A DNA stretch of 64,000 nt from Herminiimonas sp. (GTDB lineage Bacteria; Pseudomonadota; Gammaproteobacteria; Burkholderiales; Burkholderiaceae_D), in the NCBI GenBank assembly GCA_028292265.1, contig JAQGMR010000069.1, positions 62,001 to 126,000 of the forward strand. Direction: 5' to 3'. The position numbers and the translations under genes were made by a program. The stretch's first letter is position 1. Every line of letters starts with the position of its first letter. The notes under the pieces were generated by a model, which was not told where the DNA came from, searched no databases, and was given only the letters and a program-made list of their open reading frames with translations. This document shows, in pieces, positions 52,110 to 60,579 of this stretch.

Positions 52110-52754
52110 ATGCCTGCCTGCCATATCGACCACATCACCGTCACCGCGCCGAACCTTGAGGTGGGCGTTGAGTTCGTAAGGCAAACGCTTGGCGTTTCGC
52201 CGCAACAAGGCGGGGAACATGCCCGCATGGGCACGCATAATTTCTTGCTGCGGTTGGGCGACGCAATGTTCCTTGAAATCATTGCGCCGATCCCGGGCGT
52301 TCCCGCGCCAGACAGGCCGCGCTGGTTCGGCCTCGATAGTCTCGGCCCTGACGCGCCGCCAAGCCTTTCCACGTGGGTCGCTCGATCCGCTGACATTCAT
52401 GCGAGCGCGGCCGCTTGTTCTGAGGCGCTGGGACCGGTCGAGCAAATGCGCCGTGGCACGCTGGACTGGCTCATTACCATTCCGGCTGACGGCAGCGTGC
52501 CGCTGGACGGCGTGGCACCTGCGCTTATCCAGTGGCATGCGGAGCCACATCCAGCGGCCGGATTGCGAGACTGCGGCCTTTCGCTCGTCGCGCTTGAGTT
52601 GTTCCATCCGGAGCCAGACCGGGTTCGAGCGCTACTTGAATCCATCGAACTGGAAGGCCCGGTTTCAGTGTCACCGCTCCCCAAGGGAGTTGGCGCTTAT
52701 ATGGTCGCCACCATCAACACGCCAGGCGGGGTGCGCAAGTTGTCTCGCCCATGA
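52110..52754 (+). CDS. VOC / glyoxalase-like domain protein
   Basis: A 214-residue protein with a glyoxalase-like (vicinal oxygen chelate) start, HIDHITVTAPNLEVGVEFVRQTLG, and later FLEIIAPIPG and LELFHPEPDRVR. The family includes dioxygenases, isomerases and lyases with a metal site made of His/Glu pairs. It is on the same strand as the F420 operon but separated by a 175-bp gap with a terminator-like hairpin. A role in the same pathway is possible. Confidence 0.75.
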   Translation: MPACHIDHITVTAPNLEVGVEFVRQTLGVSPQQGGEHARMGTHNFLLRLGDAMFLEIIAPIPGVPAPDRPRWFGLDSLGPDAPPSLSTWVARSADIHASAAACSEALGPVEQMRRGTLDWLITIPADGSVPLDGVAPALIQWHAEPHPAAGLRDCGLSLVALELFHPEPDRVRALLESIELEGPVSVSPLPKGVGAYMVATINTPGGVRKLSRP

Positions 52755-52809
52755 AGCCAAGGCGAGTCGGCGCGGGTCGCGTGGCGTGTATGCGGCGACC
52801 TCCGCTGGC

Positions 52810-53274
52810 TTAATGCAGCAGGCAAGCGATATCGCCCACCTTGTGGACTACCTTCTTCCACGCTTCGCCCATCGACTTCAATGCGGAATCGTTCTTCGGT
52901 GTCACGAAGCCGGAATGGACCAGCCGAAGGCGTGTGCCGCTGTCAACCCTCGACAGGCTCCATGTAACGACGGTGTCCAGCATTGAGCCATAGCCGATGT
53001 TGCCGGGGTGTCCGCCCTTCCAGATGTAGGCAAGGCGCTCGTTCAGGACGACTTCAAGCACTTTGCAGTGAATCACGCCATCCCATTCGCCCGCTGGCGT
53101 CGTCTGGAAGGTGAAGTGGTTGCCGACCGCTGGTTCAAAGCCGGTTGGGGCCATGAGCCAGCGGGCCATCAGGTCGCCATCTGTCAGCGCCTTCCACAGC
53201 GTCGCTGGCGCGTGGGCAAAAACCTCGTCAACCACGATGTCACGCACGTGGGAATCCAAAGCAGCATCGTTCAT
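52810..53274 (-). CDS. SRPBCC (AHSA1-type) protein
   Basis: A 154-residue START/SRPBCC protein of the AHSA1-like branch: VFAHAPATLWKALTDGDLMARWL near the start, then the beta-rich middle and the C-terminal helix GEAWKKVVHKVGD. The ATG overlaps the stop of the ArsR gene by 4 bases. Pairs of an ArsR repressor and an AHSA1-like protein are common in bacteria; the ligand is usually unknown. Confidence 0.82.
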   Translation of the reverse strand: MNDAALDSHVRDIVVDEVFAHAPATLWKALTDGDLMARWLMAPTGFEPAVGNHFTFQTTPAGEWDGVIHCKVLEVVLNERLAYIWKGGHPGNIGYGSMLDTVVTWSLSRVDSGTRLRLVHSGFVTPKNDSALKSMGEAWKKVVHKVGDIACLLH

Positions 53275-53612
53275 GGATCGATCTCTTTCAAAAGTGTGTG
53301 CAATTTGTTGAAACGCTCGCGCCAGAAGACGCCGTAATGGCTCATCCAGTGCACGAGCGGCCCCAGGCCTTCAGGCTCGGCCCGGTAAAAAACCTTCCGT
53401 CCTTCGGGGCGCTCCGTCACAAGGCCCGCCTGCTTCAAGGACTTGAGGTGCTGCGAGATGGCGCCTTGCGTCACGCCGCTACCCTGCGTCAGGTCGGTCA
53501 CGCTAATCTCGTCAGACTCGACGATGCGCTCGAACAGGGCGCGCCGCGTTGGGTCTGCAAGGGTACGCATGACAGTATTGACGTCCTGAGTGGCTCGGTT
53601 CATGTCGATCAT
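53271..53612 (-). CDS. ArsR-family repressor
   Basis: A 113-residue ArsR-type winged helix: LADPTRRALFERIVES, then the recognition helix TQGAISQHLKSLKQAGLV and wing RPEGRKVFYRAEP. There is no obvious metal-binding Cys pair, so it may sense an organic ligand. The start may be at 53612 or 53603. A 16-bp palindrome touches the start codon and is probably its own operator. It forms a two-gene operon with the SRPBCC gene. Confidence 0.86.
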   Translation of the reverse strand: MIDMNRATQDVNTVMRTLADPTRRALFERIVESDEISVTDLTQGSGVTQGAISQHLKSLKQAGLVTERPEGRKVFYRAEPEGLGPLVHWMSHYGVFWRERFNKLHTLLKEIDP

Positions 53613-53628
53613 ATTAGCATTGGCTAAT
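53613..53628. promoter_or_regulatory. probable ArsR operator
   Basis: ATTAGCATTGGCTAAT is a perfect inverted repeat (6-4-6) directly before the ArsR start codon. ArsR repressors often bind such AT-rich palindromes at their own promoter. Confidence 0.7.
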
Positions 53629-53719
53629 TAGTTAGTCGATCCACTTCCGAGAATTTTTTGCGTTCAGGGGCAAGCCGTTATCCAATTACTTTCCCGAAGG
53701 ATTCCATCCGATCCCGCCG

Positions 53720-53746
53720 TTGACATTTTTACGGTTGCTCTATACG
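53720..53746 (+). promoter_or_regulatory. candidate promoter of the two-subunit dioxygenase
   Basis: TTGACA (53720-53725) is an exact -35 box. TATACG (53741-53746) is the best -10 match, at a 15-base spacing. CTGAATGATCAG just downstream is a small inverted repeat that a regulator could bind. Confidence 0.45.
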
Positions 53747-53862
53747 CTGAATGATCAGTACGCTGACTAAATTGAAGTTGCGGCGGCCATGCACTGCACC
53801 GAGTTCGTCGAATTGACTGAAGGTGCGTTTCCCGCAGCAGAGGGTCGAACCCAGGAGCAATC

Positions 53863-55155
53863 ATGTACGCATCGCAAAACATCTTCGGCCGCGTAGCAGG
53901 CCCGAAAAAAGAGCCCGGCGCAGAAAACCTGGTTTGGCCGGAGCAGGGCCTGGAGTGCATCCCTGATTGGGTGTACACCAGCGAGGCAATCTACGAGCGG
54001 GAAGTGGAAAAGATTTTCCACGGACGGACGTGGAACTTCGTCGCTCTGGAAGCGGAAGTCGCCGCTCCGGGCGACTACAAGCGTTCGCATGTCGGGCCGA
54101 CGCCGGTCGTCGTGTCGCGCGCCGAAGACGGGTCAATCCACGTCTTCGAAAACCGCTGCGCCCACCGGGGCGCGGAGTTCTGCCGAAACAGCCATGGCAA
54201 CAACAACGAATTCGTCTGCCCCTACCACCAATGGTCCTACGACTTGAAGGGCAACCTGCAAGGCGTACCGTTCAAGCGTGGCGTCAACAAGGCGGGCGGC
54301 ATGCCGCGCGATTTCAAGAACGAAGACCATGGACTGAAAAAACTGTCGGTCGCCACGCGTAACGGTGTGGTGTTCGCCTCCTTTTGCGAAGACATGGAGC
54401 CGCTGGAAGACTATCTGACGCCGGAAATCCTGAAGGACTTCGACGTGGTATTCAGCGGCAAGAAACTGCGGATTCACGGCTACTACAAGAATGAAGTTCC
54501 AGCCAACTGGAAGATGTATCACGAGAATCTGAAGGACCCGTATCACGCCACGCTACTGCATTCCTTCCTGGTGGTTTTCGGCCTGGTTGTAGCCGGCAAC
54601 AAGTCGGCCATGATCGCGGATGGCAAGTACGGCATCCACGGCACCATGGCGTCCGCCAAGTCCGAAGACATCTACGCCAGCGTCAGCGAAGACACCCGCA
54701 AGGAGATGCGTTCTTTCCACGCGGGCATGAAACTGGAAGACGAGCGGCTGGTGCAATACATCAAGGAGTTCGATTCTCCGTGGTCCGTGACGATGCAAAC
54801 CATCTGGCCAAACCTGATTGTCCAGCGTGAAATGAATACGCTTGGCGTGCGGCATATCGTGCCAAACGGCCCTGGCAGTTTCATCATGGTCTGGACCATG
54901 TTTGGTTATGAGGACGACACGGACGAGATGACGCGGCACCGACTGCGGCAAGGCAACCTCATGGGTCCGTCTGGCTTCCTCGGTCTGGAAGACAACGAGG
55001 CGTTGAAGTTCGTGCAGGAAGGTGTATCGAAATCGGTGTCCGGCCGTAGTGTCGTGAAGCTCGATCCCGGCAACATCGGTACGTCCGAATCGCTTATTTC
55101 AGAGGCCGCCATCCGCGCCATGTATCTGCACTACCGTGAAGTCATGGACCTTTAA
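53863..55155 (+). CDS. ring-hydroxylating dioxygenase, large (alpha) subunit
   Basis: A 430-residue Rieske alpha subunit of the benzoate/anthranilate/salicylate group. Rieske ligands are C99, H101, C119 and H122. The catalytic iron motif ENLKDPYHATLLH carries H228 and H233. AGGAG lies before the ATG at 53863. It is followed after 15 bp by its beta subunit. No ferredoxin or reductase gene is in the window, so electrons must come from elsewhere. The substrate is probably an aromatic acid. Confidence 0.9.
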   Translation: MYASQNIFGRVAGPKKEPGAENLVWPEQGLECIPDWVYTSEAIYEREVEKIFHGRTWNFVALEAEVAAPGDYKRSHVGPTPVVVSRAEDGSIHVFENRCAHRGAEFCRNSHGNNNEFVCPYHQWSYDLKGNLQGVPFKRGVNKAGGMPRDFKNEDHGLKKLSVATRNGVVFASFCEDMEPLEDYLTPEILKDFDVVFSGKKLRIHGYYKNEVPANWKMYHENLKDPYHATLLHSFLVVFGLVVAGNKSAMIADGKYGIHGTMASAKSEDIYASVSEDTRKEMRSFHAGMKLEDERLVQYIKEFDSPWSVTMQTIWPNLIVQREMNTLGVRHIVPNGPGSFIMVWTMFGYEDDTDEMTRHRLRQGNLMGPSGFLGLEDNEALKFVQEGVSKSVSGRSVVKLDPGNIGTSESLISEAAIRAMYLHYREVMDL

Positions 55156-55170
55156 CAAGAAGGGGAGAGC

Positions 55171-55686
55171 ATGAATATCCGCGAATGGGAACGGTCCAGC
55201 CTGGCGCCGGAAACGGCGCGCGAACTCCGCATGCTGGTGGAGGAATTCAATTCGGAATACTGCTCGGTGCTGGACGCTGGTGAAATAGAGAAATGGCCCG
55301 AGTTCTTCACCGACGATGCCCTGTATCGCCTCACCGCGCGCGAAAACGTGGATGCCGGATTGCCAGTCGGACTGGTCTATGCGGAAGGCAAGGGGATGCT
55401 GATTGATCGGGCCGTCTCGATCTCGCGTACGCAAACATTCGCGCCGCGCTACAACCTGCACGTATGCGGAAATGTACGCGTGCTGCACCAGCTTGAGAAC
55501 GGCGACATCATCGCCCGGACCAACTTCATCTTGCTGCAGACGCTGGTGGATGGTCCTACAAGCTTGCACCTGGCCGGTTGCTACCACGACCGGTTCGTCA
55601 CGCACGGCGAAGGATTACTGATCAAGGAGCGACAAGCGATTTACGATACGACCGTGATTGCCAACGATGTGGTGTTTCCGGTCTGA
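55171..55686 (+). CDS. ring-hydroxylating dioxygenase, small (beta) subunit
   Basis: A 171-residue beta subunit of the SnoaL-like fold: VEEFNSEYCSVLDAGEIEKWPEFFTDDALY is spread over its first part, with later RYNLHVCGNVRVL. It supports the alpha3-beta3 hexamer. AGGGGAGAG lies before the ATG. It directly follows the alpha subunit, so the two form one operon. Confidence 0.88.
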   Translation: MNIREWERSSLAPETARELRMLVEEFNSEYCSVLDAGEIEKWPEFFTDDALYRLTARENVDAGLPVGLVYAEGKGMLIDRAVSISRTQTFAPRYNLHVCGNVRVLHQLENGDIIARTNFILLQTLVDGPTSLHLAGCYHDRFVTHGEGLLIKERQAIYDTTVIANDVVFPV

Positions 55687-55724
55687 CGACGACCCTGGGT
55701 TTGAAACAAGTACGGCGCCAGAGT

Positions 55725-56240
55725 TTAAAGGGCCCGCATGGAAGCGCGGCTAAGCTCATTGCTGGAATCGACCAGCTTGCGGACCAGTTCCATGAATTTC
55801 TTGCGGTCGTCCGCATCGAGTGGAGCAAGGAACCGCTCCTGGGCATTCAGCATGGCGGGGTACATGTCCCGCGTAATTTTTTCACCGGCGGGTGTGTTGG
55901 AAGCGTTTTTTACGCGACGGTCCGTAGCGCTCTGCTGGCGGGTAACGAGCCCGCGTTCTTCAAGGCGTTTCAGGACGTCGGCGGTATTGGTGCGGTCCAG
56001 ACCGAGTTCGTGCCCCAGCGCCTTCTGGTCCAGCCCGGGGGATACGGAGAGGGCAGTCAGCATGCCGTACTGAACGGGTGTGATGTTGAATGCCTTGCAT
56101 TCCTCGAAGAAGATTGCGTAGTGGATCTGGTTCAGACGTCGCACCAGGAAACCGGGACGCGCAAATAGCAGCACCTTGGGAGGAAGGTCGGGCGCTTTCT
56201 TCTTGGGCATATGCATGAGTCTTGAATTAAAGTCAGTCAT
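55725..56240 (-). CDS. MarR-family regulator
   Basis: A 171-residue MarR protein with the winged helix VSPGLDQKALGHELGLDRTNTADVLKRLEERGL and wing QQSATDRRVKNA. It ends convergent with the dioxygenase beta subunit and starts divergent from the amidase gene. It probably controls one or both. The start is uncertain (56240, 56216 or 56210); none has a clear ribosome-binding site. Confidence 0.85.
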   Translation of the reverse strand: MTDFNSRLMHMPKKKAPDLPPKVLLFARPGFLVRRLNQIHYAIFFEECKAFNITPVQYGMLTALSVSPGLDQKALGHELGLDRTNTADVLKRLEERGLVTRQQSATDRRVKNASNTPAGEKITRDMYPAMLNAQERFLAPLDADDRKKFMELVRKLVDSSNELSRASMRAL

Positions 56241-56278
56241 TCTAAACGCCGCGCTTCGCCGCAGCCTACAAATTAGTT

Positions 56279-56289
56279 GAAGTCTTCAC
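56279..56289. promoter_or_regulatory. small palindrome between MarR and amidase genes
   Basis: TGAAGTCTTCA is a perfect palindrome around a central T, 16 bp before the amidase ATG. A related GTGAAG follows at once. It is a plausible but short MarR-type site. Confidence 0.35.
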
Positions 56290-56305
56290 TGTGAAGGGTC
56301 GCTTG

Positions 56306-57742
56306 ATGGAAGTGGATGCGAATCAAACCGGACACTACGTAACAAGCTCAACGCGTGAATTTCGGGCGCGGGCAAGAAGCGCACGACAAATCGTCCAGGC
56401 CGCGCTCGACCGTGCCGAAGCTAGCCAGTCCGGCATCAATGCCTTCGCCTGCATTGCCAGCAGCCCGGCACTCGCCTGTGCGGATGCGCTGGACTCTGCG
56501 CAACAGGGTGCCCCGCAACGCGTGCTTGATGCCACGCCGGTGTCCGTGAAGGACATCATCAACACCGCCGACATGCCCACGCAATGGGGTTCGGCATTGA
56601 TGCAAGGCCAGACCCCGCCGGCGGACGCAGTGGCGGTACAGCGCTTGCGGCAAGCAGGCGCTGTCATCATCGGCAAAACCACCACTTCAGAATTTGCGTA
56701 CAAGCTCTTGACCGACTCGCTGGCAAACGGCACCACGCGCAATCCGTGGAACCGCGAGTTCACGCCGGGCGGCTCAAGCGGCGGTGCCGCAGCCTCGGTT
56801 GCGGCCGGCGTTACCGACTTCGCCCTGGCCACAGATGCCGGCGCGTCCACCCGACTTCCTGCGGCCTGCTGCGGCATACTCGGACTGAAGCCGACGCTGG
56901 GCCTGGTCCCGCATAACCAGGTGCCCGACGGATTTGGAAATATCGTTCACCTGGGCTTGATGACCCGCCGCGCCGAGGACCTTGCCTTGTTCCTCGATGT
57001 GCTGGCCGGGCCGCATGCGAGTGACCCGCATTCTCTCGGCTTGCCGCCGCCCAAGGCGCTGCAGGCACTGCAGGTGGTAAACGAGCCGCTGTTGCCGCGC
57101 CATTTACGGATCGCCTGGAGGCCGCTCGCCGGTAACCTCGCACTGGACCCTGAAGTGGAAGCAGCCTGCCGTTCTTTACTGGCCAGTCTGGAAGCACAAG
57201 GCGCGACCGTAGAAACGATGAATGAGCCAATCGCCAACCCGGGCGTGCCATGGCGGGTGTTGCAACAGGCGAACTGGGCCTCTCGCTGGCACGCCAGGCT
57301 TGACGAGATACGCGACCGTATCGAACCCGGCTTTGCGCAGGGTATTGCGGAAGGTGGTGCGTGCACCGGCCCCGAATTAATGGCCGCAATACAGAAACGT
57401 ACGGAAATTTTCCGCATGGTGCAGGGCTGGTTTGGCAAATTCGATTTGATTGCCACGCCTTCCATGTCGGCGCCGCCGGTGCGTGCAGATCACAAGGTAG
57501 ACGAGACACTGACGATCAGAGGCCGCGCAGTCGGCGACCTGCGTGAAGAGTGGATTCCCTATTTGAACCTGTTCAATCTTTCCGGCCACCCGGCCATCAA
57601 CATACCTTGTGGTTTGTCCGAATCGGGCCTTCCGCTCGGAATTCAATTTGCCGCACCCTGGTATGCCGACGCGCTGCTGATTCGCGTGGCAGGGTGGACG
57701 CAGACGCATCAGCCGTGGAAGTTGCTGGAAGCAAGCAGCTAG
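56306..57742 (+). CDS. amidase-signature hydrolase
   Basis: A 478-residue amidase-signature enzyme. The Ser-cisSer-Lys triad is K82 (VSVKD), S157 (in GGSSGG) and S181 (in DAGASTR). It hydrolyses an amide bond in the cytoplasm. The ATG at 56306 has AAGGG at 8 bases; the upstream GTG at 56291 lies too near the palindrome. Context suggests that it releases an aromatic acid or amine from an amide, which the dioxygenase can then attack. Gln-tRNA amidotransferase subunit A is unlikely because B and C partners are missing. Confidence 0.86.
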   Translation: MEVDANQTGHYVTSSTREFRARARSARQIVQAALDRAEASQSGINAFACIASSPALACADALDSAQQGAPQRVLDATPVSVKDIINTADMPTQWGSALMQGQTPPADAVAVQRLRQAGAVIIGKTTTSEFAYKLLTDSLANGTTRNPWNREFTPGGSSGGAAASVAAGVTDFALATDAGASTRLPAACCGILGLKPTLGLVPHNQVPDGFGNIVHLGLMTRRAEDLALFLDVLAGPHASDPHSLGLPPPKALQALQVVNEPLLPRHLRIAWRPLAGNLALDPEVEAACRSLLASLEAQGATVETMNEPIANPGVPWRVLQQANWASRWHARLDEIRDRIEPGFAQGIAEGGACTGPELMAAIQKRTEIFRMVQGWFGKFDLIATPSMSAPPVRADHKVDETLTIRGRAVGDLREEWIPYLNLFNLSGHPAINIPCGLSESGLPLGIQFAAPWYADALLIRVAGWTQTHQPWKLLEASS

Positions 57743-57750
57743 AGGTTGCA

Positions 57751-57815
57751 ACAGAGTGTCGCCACACAGTGTCGCCACTCAGTGTCGCAAAACAGTGTCG
57801 CAGAACAGAATCGCG
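57751..57815 (+). repeat. 13-bp tandem repeat, five units
   Basis: Five adjoining 13-bp units share the core CAGTGTCGC (unit starts 57751, 57764, 57777, 57790, 57803; the last is degenerate). They fill much of the gap between the amidase gene and the next gene. Confidence 0.85.
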
Positions 57816-57857
57816 CCCCACATCGTCGCCCCTTAAAACTACATCAGGAGATTTGTC

Positions 57858-58220
57858 ATGACAGCCGAAGCACTCGCCACTGAAGGCAATTATTTTCACA
57901 TCTATGACTTCCGCATCAAGGTTGGCAGCGATCCCAAGGAGTTCGTGCGGCTATTCAACGAGTTCGATTACTCGGACAACAATCCCATGCACAAGTCCGC
58001 GGCGCAGGTCAAGGATGGGGTCCTGGTGCAAGACGTGAAAGATCCGCTGCACTTCTGGCTCATCGCGGAATGGAATGACATTGAAGAACACGCGCGCATC
58101 CGCAGGATTTTGGCGGAAGAGATCAAGCCGGCCTTTGTTGGCATGATAGAAGGCGGCGGATTCGTGCCGCACTATGGCGAAATCGTCTCCGCAACACCGC
58201 ATGACATCCTGAACCCATGA
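57858..58220 (+). CDS. dimeric alpha-beta-barrel protein (monooxygenase-like)
   Basis: A 120-residue protein with the pattern of the antibiotic-biosynthesis-monooxygenase-like ferredoxin fold: a first strand FHIYDFRIKVG, a middle DPLHFWLIAEWNDIEEHARI and a C-terminal helix. AGGAGA lies before the ATG. Small proteins of this kind occur in aromatic pathways as cofactor-free oxygenases, isomerases or decarboxylases. Its neighbours (amidase, zeta-class isomerase) suggest a pathway role, but the function is open. Confidence 0.6.
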   Translation: MTAEALATEGNYFHIYDFRIKVGSDPKEFVRLFNEFDYSDNNPMHKSAAQVKDGVLVQDVKDPLHFWLIAEWNDIEEHARIRRILAEEIKPAFVGMIEGGGFVPHYGEIVSATPHDILNP

Positions 58221-58242
58221 AGGCAATAACAACCGGAGATTC

Positions 58243-58887
58243 ATGATGAAACTGTATGGCTTCTTCCGCTCCTCCACCTCCTTCCGTCTGCGCATTGCCA
58301 TGGCCTGGAAAGGCTTGCCTCATGAGACAGCGCCGGTCTCGCTGCCCAATATGGCGCACAAGGAGCCAGAATTTCTGGCGGTGAATCCGCAGGGACTGGT
58401 GCCAGCATTAGTGCTTGATGACGGCAAGGTGTTGACCCAGTCACTGGCCATGCTCGAATGGCTGGATGAAAAATATCCAACGCCGCCGCTCATGCCGACC
58501 GACATTGACGAGCGCTGGTACGTGCGAGCCGCGTCGCAAATTGTCGGCTGCGAAATCCATCCACTCAATAATGTGCGGGTTCTCAAGTACATCAAGGGCT
58601 CGCTAGGCGCAACCGCCGACCAGAGTCAGGCCTGGTATGAGCACTGGCTTGCAGAGGGAATGACGGGTCTGGAACGATTCCTGGTGACGCAAAAACGGCA
58701 CGGGAAATTCTGTCTTGGCGACCAGTTCACAATGGCGGATGTCTGTCTTGTTCCCCAGATTTACAACGCCATGCGTTTCAACTGCGACCTTTCGCCTTAT
58801 CCCACCGCCATGGCGATTTTTCAGAATTGCGATGCCCTGGAATGCGTGAAAACGACGGAGCCGTCAACGCAACCGGACAAGTTTTAG
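58243..58887 (+). CDS. zeta-class glutathione S-transferase, maleylacetoacetate/maleylpyruvate isomerase type
   Basis: A 214-residue glutathione S-transferase with the zeta-type N-terminal motif SSTSFRLRIA (residues 10-19; the usual SSCS has Thr for Cys), NPQGLVPALVLDDG and a C-terminal domain with GDQFTMADVCLVPQ. Such enzymes isomerise maleylacetoacetate or maleylpyruvate to the fumaryl form. It fits a gentisate- or homogentisate-type lower pathway, though no ring-cleavage dioxygenase of that kind is in the window. It lies 22 bp after the preceding gene. Confidence 0.84.
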   Translation: MMKLYGFFRSSTSFRLRIAMAWKGLPHETAPVSLPNMAHKEPEFLAVNPQGLVPALVLDDGKVLTQSLAMLEWLDEKYPTPPLMPTDIDERWYVRAASQIVGCEIHPLNNVRVLKYIKGSLGATADQSQAWYEHWLAEGMTGLERFLVTQKRHGKFCLGDQFTMADVCLVPQIYNAMRFNCDLSPYPTAMAIFQNCDALECVKTTEPSTQPDKF

Positions 58888-58917
58888 AGTCTCGCCGATA
58901 TCGGGGTAAGGATCGGC

Positions 58918-58953
58918 GCTGACGTCGCTAAGGTGGCTGACGTTGCCAAGGCC
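58918..58953 (+). repeat. 18-bp tandem duplication
   Basis: GCTGACGTCGCTAAGGTG is followed at once by GCTGACGTTGCCAAGGCC (four differences). Related GCTAAGGT motifs continue to about 58980. The block lies between the isomerase gene and the convergent permease gene. Confidence 0.65.
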
Positions 58954-59032
58954 CCCAACGCGGCTAAGGTTGAGAAGGTCGGTGAAAAGTAGGGCGGTGG
59001 CATGCCCACCGTCCCGTCCGACCGGGCCGCTT

Positions 59033-59797
59033 TTACTCCGGGCGGCGCCACGGCGTCGCTTTCTTCTCCGCCCATGCCAGCAGGCCAAAGAGAATGATGC
59101 CCATGAACGCGAGCAGAAACATGGCCGCGAACACCCGTGGGGTATCGAAGGTTCCTTGCGCGCTGAGGATCACGTAGCCGAGGCCGCGCTGCGACGAGAC
59201 GAACTCACCGACGATCTCACCGACCAGGGCAAGTGAAATAGCGACCTTCAAGCCAGTCAAGATGGAGGGTAGGGCGCTGGGAAGCCGGACCTTGAGGAAG
59301 AAGTCGAGCGTGGAGCCCTTGAGCACGCGACCCATGTCGAGAATGTCGGGCGGCACCGAGCGAAGGCCGTGAACCGTTTCGACAATCACGGCAAAAACGG
59401 CAATCAGGAAGGCGATGGCAATTTTGGGTGCAGTGCCGGTGCCAAGCCAGATCACAAATAACGGCGCTATGGCCACCTTCGGCACGCTGTTCATGGCGAT
59501 GATCAGCGGATAAGCCGCACTCTCAAACCAGCGAGATCCGACCAGCAGCATGGCAACTCCGACGCCAATAATCCCTGACAAGGCGAATCCGGCGATGGTG
59601 GCCTGCAGCGTGTACCACGCGTGGCCCGCATACCAGACCGGATCGGAAAACATTTCCCGCATGATGACGGAAGGCGCGGGCAACATGATCTGCCGCACAT
59701 CCAGCAGCCATACCAGCGCTTCCCATAGTGCCAGCACAAGGATAAAGGACAGCATGCCAATCAGGCCATGCCGAATGTTCTGGGCTGGTGAGCGCAT
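59033..59797 (-). CDS. ABC importer permease (SsuC type)
   Basis: A 254-residue inner-membrane permease with about six membrane segments and the EAA-type loop GRVLKGSTLDFFLKVRLPSALPS. The ATG at 59797 overlaps the ATPase stop codon (TGATG); the upstream extension lies in the ATPase gene. It is the last gene of a binding-protein, ATPase, permease set on the reverse strand, in the class for aromatic acids, sulfonates or pyrimidines. Confidence 0.88.
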   Translation of the reverse strand: MRSPAQNIRHGLIGMLSFILVLALWEALVWLLDVRQIMLPAPSVIMREMFSDPVWYAGHAWYTLQATIAGFALSGIIGVGVAMLLVGSRWFESAAYPLIIAMNSVPKVAIAPLFVIWLGTGTAPKIAIAFLIAVFAVIVETVHGLRSVPPDILDMGRVLKGSTLDFFLKVRLPSALPSILTGLKVAISLALVGEIVGEFVSSQRGLGYVILSAQGTFDTPRVFAAMFLLAFMGIILFGLLAWAEKKATPWRRPE

Positions 59798-60579
59798 CAC
59801 ACGTCCCTTTCGCGGAGCAAACCCATCTGCTCGAACAGTTCGCGGATGTGAGCGCAATACTTTCCAAACTCCGGCGTTTCGCGCAGGGCGAGTTTGCGCG
59901 GACGCGGCAGGTCGATCTCGAGGATTTCCACGATACGGCCCGGGCGCGGCGAGAAAACGACCACGCGGTCGGCAAGGAACACTGCCTCCGCAATGCCATG
60001 CGTGACGAAGAGCACGGTGTTGCGCGTCTCCATCCAGATGCGTTGGAGTTCCACATTCATCTGGTCGCGGGTCAGCGCGTCCAGCGCCCCGAAAGGTTCG
60101 TCCATCAGCAGCAATGCCGGGTCGTCAATCAAGGCACGGCAAATCGAAGCCCGTTGTCGCATGCCACCGGAGAGTTCGCGTGGATAACTGCCGGCGAAAT
60201 CGGTCAAGCCTGTCATGTCCAGCAGGTGGCTTACCTTGGCGCTGTAGTCCGCGGCGCGCTTCTTCTTGAACTCAATCGGCAGAAGAATGTTCTTCTCTAC
60301 CGAGCGCCATTCAAGCAGGGCGTCACGCTGGAACACCATGCCGATGTCGTCGGGCGGTCCGGCAACGGGCAGCCCTTGCACCCGGAGCTCGCCGGTGCTG
60401 AGCTCTTCCAGCCCGGCGACGCAGCGCAACAGGGTGCTCTTGCCGCAGCCGCTCGGGCCGAGAATACTGACGAATTCACCGGGCTGAATATCGAGTGACA
60501 CGTCCTGCAGCGCGAGCAGCCCGCGCTCACCCGCATAGGTCTTGCCGACGCCTTGCGCACTGACTGCCGACACTGGCAT
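59797..60579 (-). CDS. ABC importer ATPase (SsuB type)
   Basis: A 260-residue ABC ATPase with Walker A GPSGCGKST, Q-loop VFQRDA, signature LSGGMRQRASICRAL, Walker B LLLMDEPFGALD and THGIAEAV. It directly follows the binding-protein gene (its ATG is adjacent to the other gene's stop) and overlaps the permease start by a few bases. Confidence 0.9.
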   Translation of the reverse strand: MPVSAVSAQGVGKTYAGERGLLALQDVSLDIQPGEFVSILGPSGCGKSTLLRCVAGLEELSTGELRVQGLPVAGPPDDIGMVFQRDALLEWRSVEKNILLPIEFKKKRAADYSAKVSHLLDMTGLTDFAGSYPRELSGGMRQRASICRALIDDPALLLMDEPFGALDALTRDQMNVELQRIWMETRNTVLFVTHGIAEAVFLADRVVVFSPRPGRIVEILEIDLPRPRKLALRETPEFGKYCAHIRELFEQMGLLRERDV

